Shown here: positions 23,133-31,680 of the stretch, piece after piece
How the letters are laid out: each line of letters begins with the position of its first letter
Position numbering within the stretch: the first letter of the stretch is position 1
Source of the DNA: Methylotenera_A sp036676175
GTDB lineage: Bacteria > Pseudomonadota > Gammaproteobacteria > Burkholderiales > Methylophilaceae
Assembly (NCBI GenBank): GCA_036676175.1
Contig: JAKFDL010000040.1
Span: 1 to 39,927, forward strand
Length of the DNA stretch: 39,927 nucleotides
Direction of reading: 5' to 3'
The notes under the pieces: model-generated
The model's database searches: none
The model's input: the letters and a program-made list of their open reading frames with translations, nothing else
Told to the model about the DNA's origin: nothing
Translations under genes and position numbers: made by a program

Positions 23133-23837
23133 TTAGTATGGAAGATCAAAAAGTAGTAATTCAACCTCCTTTGCGTTTGTAAATTCGACTTCAGCAGTAT
23201 CATTAATTTTTAAAGCATCACCACTGCTTAAAGCGACGCCATTTATTTCAACTTGCCCACGAATCACATGCACATAACCAGTTCTGCCAACTGCTAACTG
23301 ATGCTGTACTTGGTCTGATTCACCAAGAATTGCCGCATAAATTTTGGCATCTTGGTGAATAAGCACAGAGCCATCTTTGCCGTCAGATGAGGCAATTAAA
23401 CGCAAATTGCCAATTTTAGAGGCGGTATCAAAGTACTTTTCTTCGTAGCTTGGTGGTATGCCTTTTACATTTGGCTCAATCCAAATTTGTAAGAAGTGAA
23501 CACGCTCTGTACTAGAGTGATTAAACTCGCTATGACTCACGCCAGTGCCCGCACTCATTCTTTGTACGTCGCCATATTGAATGACTGAACCAGTACCCAT
23601 GCTGTCTTTATGCTCAAGCGCACCACTTAATACATAAGAGATAATTTCCATGTCACTGTGGCTATGCGTACCAAATCCTTTAGCAGGTTGTACGCGGTCT
23701 TCATTAATCACCACAAGCGGGCCAAATCCCATTTCTTCCGGGTTATAAAAATGACCGAATGAGAATGAATGATTGGATTGCAACCAACCATGGTCTGCTG
23801 CCCCGCGACTACTGTTTTTATGTACTTTTAACATCAT
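23133..23837 (-). CDS. Pirin-family protein (YhhW/quercetinase type)
   Basis: 234 residues, bicupin. The single metal site typical of the family is complete: His58 and His60 (G-T-H-S-H-S-D), His102 and Glu104 (S-H-S-E-F-N). The start is S-S-R-G-A-A-D-H-G-W-L followed by S-F-S-F-G-H-F-Y-N-P, the pirin hallmark, and the length equals YhhW, which shows quercetin 2,3-dioxygenase activity in vitro. Natural substrate unknown. It is the first gene of a minus-strand cluster (pirin, ycaC-type, ABM) and is divergent from the LysR gene, with a dyad 21 bp upstream of its start, so it is probably the regulator's target. Confidence 0.93.
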   Translation of the reverse strand: MMLKVHKNSSRGAADHGWLQSNHSFSFGHFYNPEEMGFGPLVVINEDRVQPAKGFGTHSHSDMEIISYVLSGALEHKDSMGTGSVIQYGDVQRMSAGTGVSHSEFNHSSTERVHFLQIWIEPNVKGIPPSYEEKYFDTASKIGNLRLIASSDGKDGSVLIHQDAKIYAAILGESDQVQHQLAVGRTGYVHVIRGQVEINGVALSSGDALKINDTAEVEFTNAKEVELLLFDLPY

Positions 23838-23857
23838 TAACTCCTATTCAATAATTT

Positions 23858-23878
23858 ATGTGCGATAATTTTGCACAT
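23858..23878. promoter_or_regulatory. Candidate LysR operator in pirin/LysR divergent region
   Basis: ATGTGC (23858-23863), 9 bases, GCACAT (23873-23878): a perfect interrupted dyad of 21 bp within the 159-bp divergent gap. LysR regulators commonly bind interrupted dyads of this size between themselves and their target. It lies 21-41 bp before the pirin start and about 120 bp before the LysR start. Confidence 0.5.
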
Positions 23879-23996
23879 CACTACATTTGTTTCTAGTATC
23901 TGTTTCTCAAGCATGTGTGCAGTATGAGCCAAGTTTAATTGAATGAAAAACGGAAAAATTATCAACCTATCATCGAAAAAATCGAATATATAGAAA

Positions 23997-24911
23997 ATGT
24001 TTAGAATCACGTTAGATGCACTATTAATACTAGATGCGATTGACCGCTTGGGGTCATTCGCGGCAGCGGGTAACGAGTTACACAAAGTACCTTCCACTAT
24101 TTCTTACACGGTCAGTAAATTAGAGCAAGATTTAGGTGTGCAAGTATTTGTACGCTTAGGCCCTAAAGTCGCTATTACAAAAGCTGGCAGCGAGTTGTTA
24201 TGCGAAGGGCGTCATCTCCTTAAAGCTGCGCAAGATTTGGAGCATCGCGTCAAGCGCGTCGCTTTAGGCTGGGAAACTGAGCTAACTATTGGCATGGATT
24301 CATTATTCTCACCTTCAGCGCTTATTGAAGATGTTTCAGAGTTCTGCAAGGTTGCAGATCTCACCAGGCTCAGATTTTCGCAAGAAACGCTCTCTGGCAC
24401 TTGGGAAGCACTCATGGATAGGCGCGTTGATTTACTGATTGGCGCGGCTGGGGAGGGGCCTTCTGGCGGCGGCTACAGCGCTTATGAGATAGGCACGGTT
24501 AAATTTGTATTTGCGGTATCGCCAGAGCATCCATTAGCCAGTATTCAGCATCCTTTGGGTAAAGCAGATTTCAACCAGCACCTTGCAATTAGTGTCAGCG
24601 ACTCTGTTCGAAAAATGCCGCCAAGGACTGTCGGCCTGCTGTTTGGCCAAAATACATTAGCTTTACCCAATATGCGCAGTAAATATGAATTTCAATTGGC
24701 AGGCGTAGGTTTTGGGTTTTTACCAGAGCCAATAGCGCGTCAGGCCATTGTAGAAGGCTTGTTAATTGAAAAGCAGGTAGAAGAACCTAGGCATCCAGAG
24801 CCGTTTTATGTTGCTTGGCGCACAGAAGACAATGGGGCTGGGCTAAAGTGGTGGATAGAAAAGATGAAAGATGCTGATTTGTTAAACAGATTATGGATCA
24901 CAGTGAATTAA
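23997..24911 (+). CDS. LysR-family transcriptional regulator
   Basis: 304 residues. The winged helix-turn-helix is at about 5-63: L-I-L-D-A-I-D-R-L-G-S-F-A-A-A-G-N-E-L and S-T-I-S-Y-T-V-S-K-L-E-Q-D-L-G-V, with a helix linker after it. The effector-binding domain covers 90-300. Normal length. It stands divergent to the pirin, YcaC-type and ABM cluster, the usual arrangement for a LysR activator and its target operon; the effector cannot be inferred. The start at ATG 23997 has only A-rich sequence upstream and no obvious ribosome site, but the HTH spacing agrees with it. Confidence 0.93.
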   Translation: MFRITLDALLILDAIDRLGSFAAAGNELHKVPSTISYTVSKLEQDLGVQVFVRLGPKVAITKAGSELLCEGRHLLKAAQDLEHRVKRVALGWETELTIGMDSLFSPSALIEDVSEFCKVADLTRLRFSQETLSGTWEALMDRRVDLLIGAAGEGPSGGGYSAYEIGTVKFVFAVSPEHPLASIQHPLGKADFNQHLAISVSDSVRKMPPRTVGLLFGQNTLALPNMRSKYEFQLAGVGFGFLPEPIARQAIVEGLLIEKQVEEPRHPEPFYVAWRTEDNGAGLKWWIEKMKDADLLNRLWITVN

Positions 24912-25003
24912 TAAGGGGGGTTATTACCCTACTTGCAACTTACCAATAAACTTAAATTATTGTGCTTGCCTATAGTAAATCAACATATAACTACTCACCC
25001 TTG

Positions 25004-25561
25004 CTATGCCTTATCCCCGTTGCCCTGATTGGCAGTGTAGAAAGCCTTCACATGATTGCGGCGATTGGAATCTGCCTGTTTGGGACCTGCCGAAGGAGAG
25101 CCCGCATCTAATAGTTTACGCTTCAAATTAAATTTAAAATTTTCTAGCATGCTTTCTAATCGGTCACGCAACTCAACGTACTCTTGATCAGTCAAGCCAG
25201 TTTCACAAGATACTTGTTGTTGAATCTGGCTGGTTTGTTGTTGTATTTCTTTACCGCGAGAAGTCAGCGAAATAATCTCTTTGCATTTTGTTTCATCATC
25301 ATTTTTCCGGATTATAAAACCAACATTTTCAAGTCGATTTAAGATAGGTATTAGTGTAGAAGGGCCAAACCTCAGTTTGTCAGCGAGGTTGTTAATATGC
25401 TGGTCCTGATATTGCCAAAGCACCAACATGACCAGATATTGCGGATACGTAAGTCCGATTTCACTAAGATGCTTGCGATAAGATTTAGTTACTTCATGTG
25501 TAGCAGAATACAATGCGAAACAAAGTTGATTGCTCAAGTGTAGATTCTTAAAGTCTTCCAT
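25004..25561 (-). CDS. MarR/OhrR-type redox-responsive repressor
   Basis: 185 residues. The start L-S-N-Q-L-C-F-A-L-Y-S-A-T-H-E-V-T-K-S-Y-R matches OhrR closely; Cys14 is at the place of its peroxide-sensing cysteine. G-L-T-Y-P-Q-Y-L-V-M-L-V-L-W and the winged helix region (L-A-D-K-L-R-F-G-P-S-T-L-I-P-I-L-N-R-L-E) follow, with G-P-S replacing the more common D-S-G. The C-terminus after residue 150 is about 35 residues longer than usual and polar. The usual partner gene ohr (peroxiredoxin) is not next to it. A palindrome overlapping its own predicted promoter suggests autoregulation. Confidence 0.88.
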   Translation of the reverse strand: MEDFKNLHLSNQLCFALYSATHEVTKSYRKHLSEIGLTYPQYLVMLVLWQYQDQHINNLADKLRFGPSTLIPILNRLENVGFIIRKNDDETKCKEIISLTSRGKEIQQQTSQIQQQVSCETGLTDQEYVELRDRLESMLENFKFNLKRKLLDAGSPSAGPKQADSNRRNHVKAFYTANQGNGDKA

Positions 25562-25584
25562 GTCAATTACCCCTCATTCTCAAT

Positions 25585-25617
25585 ACATTAACACGGTAAT
25601 AGTTTGTGTGCAAACTA
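25585..25617 (-). promoter_or_regulatory. Predicted promoter with overlapping palindromic operator for the OhrR-type gene
   Basis: On the minus strand TTGCAC (25613-25608) and TAATGT (25590-25585) stand 17 bp apart, a sigma-70-like pair. The palindrome TAGTTTG-TGTG-CAAACTA (25600-25617, perfect 7-bp arms) covers the -35 box, as expected for a MarR-type repressor of its own gene. The start codon lies 24 bp downstream of the -10. Confidence 0.6.
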
Positions 25618-25689
25618 ATTGATTTGTAAGACGTAAAGCAGGTTAAACTTTATTCAGAGATTATAAATCGAACAAAACATGGGAAAAAA

Positions 25690-25709
25690 TATTAGATAAT
25701 TGTCTAATA
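25690..25709. repeat. 20-bp near-perfect palindrome
   Basis: TATTAGATAATTGTCTAATA: arms of seven bases (TATTAGA/TCTAATA) with a near-symmetrical centre. It lies about 130 bp before the OhrR-type gene and 23 bp from the rep remnant. It may be a second operator or chance in AT-rich DNA. Confidence 0.45.
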
Positions 25710-25732
25710 AAGTCTAGATAGTCACAGGGTTA

Positions 25733-25848
25733 TTAAGCTTTATTCAACATAGCGCGAATATTCGCCATGCGTTCTTTACCAAAATCCTTACTTACTTCGG
25801 GGTAGTAAACGGATTGCCAAAATGGCGCACATCAGCTGTTGGCAGCTC
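25733..25848 (-). pseudogene. Duplicated, frameshifted 3' end of rep
   Basis: Reading the minus strand, this segment encodes E-L-P-T-A-D-V-R-H-F-G-N-P-F, then, after a single-base deletion, P-E-V-S-K-D-F-G-K-E-R-M-A-N-I-R-A-M-L-N and K-A-stop. That is the C-terminus of the intact Rep at 28012-30042 (E-L-P-S-A-D-V-R-H-F-G-N-P-F..., ending M-L-S-K-A). By hand about 97 of 117 bases agree with 28012-28128. Similarity stops sharply at about 25848, before the GGDEF-EAL gene. It cannot make a product and has no start; it is a relic of a duplication or of an insertion event. Confidence 0.88.
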
Positions 25849-25884
25849 TACACAACCTAACAACGATGATGACTAATCACTACT

Positions 25885-27840
25885 TTATGCATAAGTGGGA
25901 AATGAAAATTGAAATTGCTCTGAATCGATATTTAAAAAATCGCTTGCAGAGACAGGCTGGGAAAAGAAATAGCCTTGCCCATAATCACAACCGGCACCTA
26001 GCAATAAATTCATTTGCTCTTGGGTTTCAACGCCTTCTGCAATGACTTTCATGCCCAGTTTATGGGCCATTATGATGATTACCTCGCATAATGCCCAATC
26101 GGACGCACTGGTGGTTATTTTGCTGGTGAACGAGCGGTCTATCTTCAGGTAATCCATTTGAAATTTGTGCAAATAGGAGAGGGAAGAATAGCCTGTACCA
26201 AAATCATCTACAGCAACCTGGATTCCAGCTGTACGATACTCAAGTAGCATGTCGATAATTGGTTTATCACTGTCTAAAAGCAGGCTTTCTGTGATCTCAA
26301 TGGCCATGCTACTGCCAGGCAAATCAATCGTTTCAAGATAATCTAACCACTTTTTGTGGGTAATACCTGCCCTAAATTGTACGGGCGATTTATTGATACT
26401 AATTTGAAAGTTAAGTATTGACTCTCGCCATATTTTCACTTGTTTAGCAGCTTCTTCATATACCCAGTCACCGATCTCAACGATTAGTCCCGTACTTTCC
26501 GCTAAAGGGATGAAATCCATGGGGCTTACCAGCCCGCGCTGGGGGTGCTGCCAACGAATCAAGGCTTCGGCTTTGTGTATTTCACCTGTATTTAGCTGCA
26601 CGATAGGTTGGTAATGTAAGTAGAATTCTTTACGTTGTAACGCCACTCTTAAATCATTTACAAGGCGCATACGCTCGATAGCCCTTTGCTGCAAATTTGC
26701 AGTAAAGTAGTTGTAACGGTTGCGACCCAGCACTTTTGCAGCATACATTGCCTGATCGGCATTACTCAGCAGTACTTCAACATCGCTTCCGTCTTCTGGG
26801 AAAGTAGTAATGCCAATGCTGCAAGTAATGTAAACGCTATCACTACCCAATTGAAATGGTTCAGCTATTTTGCTTAGAATAGCCTCTGCTGTATTGTCAG
26901 CAGTTAAATTAACATCCAAGTTATTGAGTACGATTGTGAATTCATCCCCACCCATACGTGCCACAGTATCGGTAACCCTAATGCAGCTTGATAAGCGATC
27001 TGCCACTTCTTTTAATAGCACGTTACCCATTTTGTGACCGAGGGTATCGTTCACTTCCTTGAATTTATCCAAATCTATATACATAAGCGCTATAGATTGG
27101 CCCGTTTTTTTGGAGCGCTTCATATCCAGATGTAAACGATCTAGAAATAGAACGCGATTTGGTAACTCAGTAATTTGATCGTAATGCGCTAAGTTAAAAT
27201 ACTTATCTTCGGAAAGTTTGCGTGCACTTATATCGGAGTGAGCGCCTAAGACGCGAATGGGCTTGTTTCCGTCTTTCTCATAAAATAGCATGCCGCGACT
27301 AGACACCCATTTCCATGAACCGTCAGCGCACTGTAAACGAAATTCAGAATCTAATACATCCACTCTGCCGGCAATAAAGTCTGCAATATCTTCAGATGCT
27401 TTCTTTAAATCATCGAGGTGAATTAACTTTAGGTTATCTTCAGGCGTCTCACCTAAAGCCACGTCAGAATAACCAAACATTTCTTTCCAGCGGGGGGAAT
27501 GGGTAATTGCATTATTTTTTAAGTCCCAGTCCCAGACACCATCTCCTGGGCCCTCGAGCACAAATTTCCAATTTTCAATGCTGGTATTTAGCGTTTGCTG
27601 GGTTTTGGTTTGCTGTAAAGTTTTACGAATGAGAAAGTAAAGCAGGGATGCAGTGATGGCAATATTGACCACGCGCTTGTATTGAACATAACTCGAGAAT
27701 TGACCTGTGTTGGAGAGCAGATAGTTGAATATCTCGTCACTAAAAAGAATCCAGAGAATCCCAATCAGCACGTAAAGCAATACGACTTTTAGCGCAAACT
27801 GTTTATGCACTAATGTTTTAGTTTCAATGGGCAAATTCAT
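25885..27840 (-). CDS. Membrane PAS-GGDEF-EAL c-di-GMP enzyme
   Basis: 651 residues. Two transmembrane helices (about 16-34 and 55-71) flank a short periplasmic loop. A PAS domain (about 88-210: W-D-W-D-L, F-G-Y-S-D, S-S-R-G-M) precedes GGDEF (G-G-D-E-F at 297-301, with inhibitory-site R-V-T-D at 288-291) and EAL (E-A-L-I-R-W at 425-430). Phosphodiesterase residues are largely present: E-I-T-E-S, D-D-F-G-T-G, L-K-I-D-R and E-G-V-E-T; I-N-K-S-P replaces the common V-N-L-S-P. Both making and breaking of c-di-GMP look possible. It lies between the intact rep gene and the duplicated rep tail. Confidence 0.93.
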   Translation of the reverse strand: MNLPIETKTLVHKQFALKVVLLYVLIGILWILFSDEIFNYLLSNTGQFSSYVQYKRVVNIAITASLLYFLIRKTLQQTKTQQTLNTSIENWKFVLEGPGDGVWDWDLKNNAITHSPRWKEMFGYSDVALGETPEDNLKLIHLDDLKKASEDIADFIAGRVDVLDSEFRLQCADGSWKWVSSRGMLFYEKDGNKPIRVLGAHSDISARKLSEDKYFNLAHYDQITELPNRVLFLDRLHLDMKRSKKTGQSIALMYIDLDKFKEVNDTLGHKMGNVLLKEVADRLSSCIRVTDTVARMGGDEFTIVLNNLDVNLTADNTAEAILSKIAEPFQLGSDSVYITCSIGITTFPEDGSDVEVLLSNADQAMYAAKVLGRNRYNYFTANLQQRAIERMRLVNDLRVALQRKEFYLHYQPIVQLNTGEIHKAEALIRWQHPQRGLVSPMDFIPLAESTGLIVEIGDWVYEEAAKQVKIWRESILNFQISINKSPVQFRAGITHKKWLDYLETIDLPGSSMAIEITESLLLDSDKPIIDMLLEYRTAGIQVAVDDFGTGYSSLSYLHKFQMDYLKIDRSFTSKITTSASDWALCEVIIIMAHKLGMKVIAEGVETQEQMNLLLGAGCDYGQGYFFSQPVSASDFLNIDSEQFQFSFPTYA

Positions 27841-28011
27841 TCCACAATCCTTTCAAGCCAAGTACAAGACTTATTAGACTAAGTGTATGATTTCGCGCAC
27901 TTTTAATTATAAATTACTGTAACCGGATTAATGGATTTTAATAATCCTGTAGCAGTATATAGGTTAAAAACTTGTAATGCTATTTATTAGGCTTTTAAGC
28001 GCATAGACTTT

Positions 28012-30042
28012 CTATGCTTTACTTAGCATGGCGCGTATATTGGCCATGCGCTCTTTACCAAAGTCTTTACTGACTTCGGGGTCGTTAAAGGGGTTGCCAA
28101 AATGACGCACATCAGCACTGGGCAGCTCCGCAATAAAGCGGCTTGGTTCGCACAGTTGCATCTCGCCAGCGCGTTTACGTTTTTTGCACCAGGAGATATT
28201 CAGGCTTTTTTGCGCGCGGGTGATGCCTACATACATCAAGCGACGCTCTTCCTCGATTCTGCTTGGGTCTGCTACACCAGCGTCAATGCTTTCGCGGTGC
28301 GGCAAAATACCTTCTTCCACCCCAATTAAAAACACATGACCAAACTCCAGTCCTTTAGCCGCATGCAGAGTAGATAGTTTTACCGCATCTGGCTCGCCAT
28401 CTTCACGGCCTTCTAGCATGCTCATCAGCGACACCATTTGCGTCAGTTCCAGCAGGTTTTTACCATCGTTTTCATTGCCAAATTCGGTGGATGATTCGCC
28501 TTTTTTAGTCAGCCAGCCAATAAATTCCAGCACATTCGCCCATTTGCTTTCGGCTGCACGCGGCTCTTCGCTATCATACAAAAACGCTTCGTACTGAATG
28601 CTGTTGAGTAAGTCATTCAGCACTTCACCAGCGGGGTCGCGCACGGCACGTACTTGAATCTTTTGAATATATTGACAAAAATTTAGTAAGTCATCCAGCT
28701 GTTTCGGGCCAATTTCTGCCTGGAAGCTTTGCTCAAATGCCGCTGCAAATAAGGACATTTTATGCGCACTGGCATATTCTCCCAACCGCTCCAGCGTGGT
28801 ATTGCCAATGCCTTTTTTCGGCGTAGTGGCGGCGCGGATAAACGCCGGGTCGTCATCCTCGTTGGCAACTAGCCGTAAATAGCTGACCAAATCTTTAATT
28901 TCGGCTTTATCAAAAAACGATTGACCGCCCGAGATCGTGTAGGGGATTTTATGGTTGCGCAATTGCTGTTCAAATACGCGCGCCTGGTGGTTGCCCCGAT
29001 ACAGAATGGCGTAATCCAAAAATTTTGTGCGATGCTCGAATTTATGCGCTTGCAGCTTCATCAACACGCTTTCTGCTTCGGCTTCTTCGCTTTGCTGGGC
29101 AGATACCTGAATCATGTCGCCCGTGCCTAGCTCGCTCCACAGTTTCTTTTCAAAGAGTTTTGGGTTGTTGCCTATGACTTGGTTGGCAGCCCTGAGGATT
29201 CTTACCGTAGAGCGGTAATTTTGCTCCAGCTTAATGACTTTTAATTTAGAAAAGTCATCTGTCAGTTGACGCAGATTTTCCACATCGGCCCCGCGCCAGC
29301 CATAAATTGCTTGGTCGTCATCGCCTACCGCGGTAAATTGGCCGCGAACACCCGTGAGCATTTTGACCAGCTTATACTGACAAGCGTTGGTGTCCTGGTA
29401 CTCGTCAATCAGCAAATATTGCAGCTTGCGTTGCCATTTGTTTAACGCTTCTTCGTGTTGGGTAAAAAGCTCAACGGGTAGCTTGATCAGGTCATCAAAA
29501 TCTACTGCTTGATAGGCCTTAAGCGTCTGTTGATAAAGTTGATATACCTTGGCGGCGGCGTGCGTTAAGTCTTCTTCAGCCGTGGCTTTGGCTTGATCCG
29601 GGTTAATAAAGCTATTTTTCCAATGTGAGATTTGATATTGTGTTTTGCGTAATAATTGCTTGTCGGTGGTGGCTAAAATATCAGCCAAAATTTTAAAGCT
29701 GTCACTGGCATCTAAAATAGAAAACTGGGGTTTGTAGCCTAGCAAAGCCGCTTCTTGTCGCAGCATCTGCAAGCCCAGCGAGTGAAAGGTGGTGATGGTC
29801 AGGCCTTTGCTAGGCTTGCCTTGCATCAATTTGCCCACGCGCTCTTGCATCTCGCGCGCGGCTTTGTTGGTAAAGGTAATCGCGGCTATTTCTTTTGGAC
29901 TGTAGCCGGCCTCATCAATCAAATAGCTGATTTTTTGTGTGATGACGCGCGTTTTTCCACTGCCAGCGCCTGCTAGCACTAATAATGGACCATCGAGATA
30001 TTTGACTGCTTCGCGTTGTGGTGAATTTAAATGACTTAACAT
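28012..30042 (-). CDS. rep: ATP-dependent DNA helicase Rep
   Basis: 676 residues, a 3'-5' superfamily 1A helicase that clears protein roadblocks and restarts replication forks. Q-motif N-S-P-Q-R-E-A-V, Walker A A-G-A-G-S-G-K-T (24-31), I-T-F-T-N-K-A-A, D-E-Y-Q-D-T-N, G-D-D-D-Q-A-I-Y-G-W-R-G-A and T-L-H-A-A-K-G-L-E-F are all visible. The start (L-N-S-P-Q-R-E-A-V) and G-L-x-I-T-T-F-H-S-L-G-L follow Rep more than UvrD or PcrA, and the long UvrD C-terminal tail is missing. The last 117 bp are duplicated at 25733. The 5' region is a 169-bp gap shared with the divergent GGDEF gene. Confidence 0.93.
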   Translation of the reverse strand: MLSHLNSPQREAVKYLDGPLLVLAGAGSGKTRVITQKISYLIDEAGYSPKEIAAITFTNKAAREMQERVGKLMQGKPSKGLTITTFHSLGLQMLRQEAALLGYKPQFSILDASDSFKILADILATTDKQLLRKTQYQISHWKNSFINPDQAKATAEEDLTHAAAKVYQLYQQTLKAYQAVDFDDLIKLPVELFTQHEEALNKWQRKLQYLLIDEYQDTNACQYKLVKMLTGVRGQFTAVGDDDQAIYGWRGADVENLRQLTDDFSKLKVIKLEQNYRSTVRILRAANQVIGNNPKLFEKKLWSELGTGDMIQVSAQQSEEAEAESVLMKLQAHKFEHRTKFLDYAILYRGNHQARVFEQQLRNHKIPYTISGGQSFFDKAEIKDLVSYLRLVANEDDDPAFIRAATTPKKGIGNTTLERLGEYASAHKMSLFAAAFEQSFQAEIGPKQLDDLLNFCQYIQKIQVRAVRDPAGEVLNDLLNSIQYEAFLYDSEEPRAAESKWANVLEFIGWLTKKGESSTEFGNENDGKNLLELTQMVSLMSMLEGREDGEPDAVKLSTLHAAKGLEFGHVFLIGVEEGILPHRESIDAGVADPSRIEEERRLMYVGITRAQKSLNISWCKKRKRAGEMQLCEPSRFIAELPSADVRHFGNPFNDPEVSKDFGKERMANIRAMLSKA

Positions 30043-30211
30043 GCTTTAGCGGGTTATTTTACTTTTGTTAACTTTTTATTGGAAATTACCACAAAATTGC
30101 TGTGGTTATAGGGGTGGTAAACCGTTTATAGTATGATTGTATCTGCTAACGAATCATCAGCGTTTAAGTTTCGTCATTTCATAAGTAAAAAATAAAACCA
30201 AGTACAAAATT

Positions 30212-31429
30212 ATGATTAATTTTGATTTAAAAACCATCGTTTTTATGTCGATGCTGCTCACCTTCATGCTGTCTATGCTGTTGGCGATTACCCGCAAGCA
30301 TCACAAGGAAGTGAATGGTCCAGGCTATTGGGCGGTGGGTAACTTGGTAATCGGCCTGGGGATGGTGTTGGTGCTGATTCAGTTGGATGCAGCAAGGCTG
30401 CTATTTTTACCAGGAATGGCCTTAATTGGTGCGGGTTTGGGCTTGTATATTAATGGTATACAGGCATTTAACGGCACTTTTAATGGTTCCGGTAACGCTG
30501 CTGGTAAAGTTACTGGACCCGATCACCGCATTCCCATCATTATCTTCGTACTACTTACGCTGGTAGATACTTTTTTTGTCTTAGTTAATCAAGATATTCG
30601 CACGGCAGTGATATTGGGAGCGGTTATTTTTGCTGCCATTTATTTATATTGTGCACGACTGACATTGACCCGCGAAGAGGGCATTTTAGGTGACTTTTAT
30701 TGGATTACGTCGAGCTTATATATACTCATGATGGCACTTATGTTGGGCCGTGCCATCTATGCTTCTCAAGTGGATATAGAGGTATTTGATTCTTTCGCTA
30801 CTTGGCCAGTCAATTCCTATACCTTCATGCTGGGTGCAGTTTCACAGTTTTTTATCTCCAGTTTGTTTGTGCTGATGCTCAGCTATAAGCTTAACCGGAG
30901 CCTGGAATCAATTGCCACCATTGATAGCTTGACTAACGTGCTGAACAGGCGCGGCTTAGAAGATGCTTCGGTTAAGGTGCAAGATATGTGTAAGCGCATT
31001 AATTTAAGTATGGCCGTGTTGCTGATTGATATCGATTATTTCAAAAAAGTGAACGATAACTACGGCCATTTGGTGGGTGATGATGTGTTGCGGCATATTG
31101 CTAAAACCATTGGCACGATTTTACGCTCTAGCGATGTTTTGGGCCGTTATGGGGGGGAAGAGTTTTGTGCATTTTTACCCAACACCACTGAGCATGATGC
31201 TTTAGGTTTAGCAGAACGTATTCGTATCGGTATTGAGACCACGCCTATTAAATTAAGCATGAGTGTCACCTTAAAAACCACAGTCAGCATTGGTGTGGCA
31301 GATTCTGTGCGTGCAGGTTACGATTTTAAAGATTTGCTGGCCGCAGCAGACAGCGCTATGTATGGCGCAAAAAATGGCGGGCGTAATCGCGTGATGAGCT
31401 ACACGGAAATCTCACGCGATACCAAGTAA
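30212..31429 (+). CDS. Membrane diguanylate cyclase
   Basis: 405 residues. Six or seven hydrophobic helices fill residues 8-232 (no domain I can name), followed by a C-terminal GGDEF domain that starts with D-S-L-T-N-V-L-N-R-R-G. The active motif is G-G-E-E-F (314-318), a functional variant, with inhibitory-site R-S-S-D at 305-308, so product feedback is likely. G-R-N-R-V closes the domain. It should make c-di-GMP in response to a membrane or envelope signal. It is divergent from rep and lies upstream of the class III cyclase on the same strand, 251 bp apart. The start ATG has only a weak ribosome site. Confidence 0.93.
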   Translation: MINFDLKTIVFMSMLLTFMLSMLLAITRKHHKEVNGPGYWAVGNLVIGLGMVLVLIQLDAARLLFLPGMALIGAGLGLYINGIQAFNGTFNGSGNAAGKVTGPDHRIPIIIFVLLTLVDTFFVLVNQDIRTAVILGAVIFAAIYLYCARLTLTREEGILGDFYWITSSLYILMMALMLGRAIYASQVDIEVFDSFATWPVNSYTFMLGAVSQFFISSLFVLMLSYKLNRSLESIATIDSLTNVLNRRGLEDASVKVQDMCKRINLSMAVLLIDIDYFKKVNDNYGHLVGDDVLRHIAKTIGTILRSSDVLGRYGGEEFCAFLPNTTEHDALGLAERIRIGIETTPIKLSMSVTLKTTVSIGVADSVRAGYDFKDLLAAADSAMYGAKNGGRNRVMSYTEISRDTK

Positions 31430-31492
31430 TACCCGCAAGTTATACCTCCAAGTAATATTCCTCCTCCAGTCTATCCACATCTGGCACAACTA

Positions 31493-31514
31493 TTGCTAAT
31501 TATTTGATTAGCAA
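31493..31514. repeat. 22-bp inverted repeat between cyclase genes
   Basis: TTGCTAAT (31493-31500), 6 bases, ATTAGCAA (31507-31514): a perfect 8-bp dyad 64 bp after the diguanylate cyclase stop. It is followed by an A-run rather than T, so it is not a plus-strand terminator; a protein-binding site before the class III cyclase is possible. Confidence 0.5.
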
Positions 31515-31680
31515 GAAAAAAGTTTTAACCTTTGTTGCGGTGTAGTTATAGCGCTTTCTACGCCTGTATTGGTTTGTAGCCAGATTTATAAACAAATTAA
31601 GTTTAATTATTTAAGCATTGTTTTGTTAGAGCAGTTTGGTTTAGTCATTTACTCATCACTTTAGTTAAGAAGGCAACAAA

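Noticed and set aside
25733..25848. Rep-tail fragment as an attachment-site duplication of an integrative element
   Set aside because: No integrase, excisionase or tRNA lies between the copies; a plain duplication or recombination event explains it.
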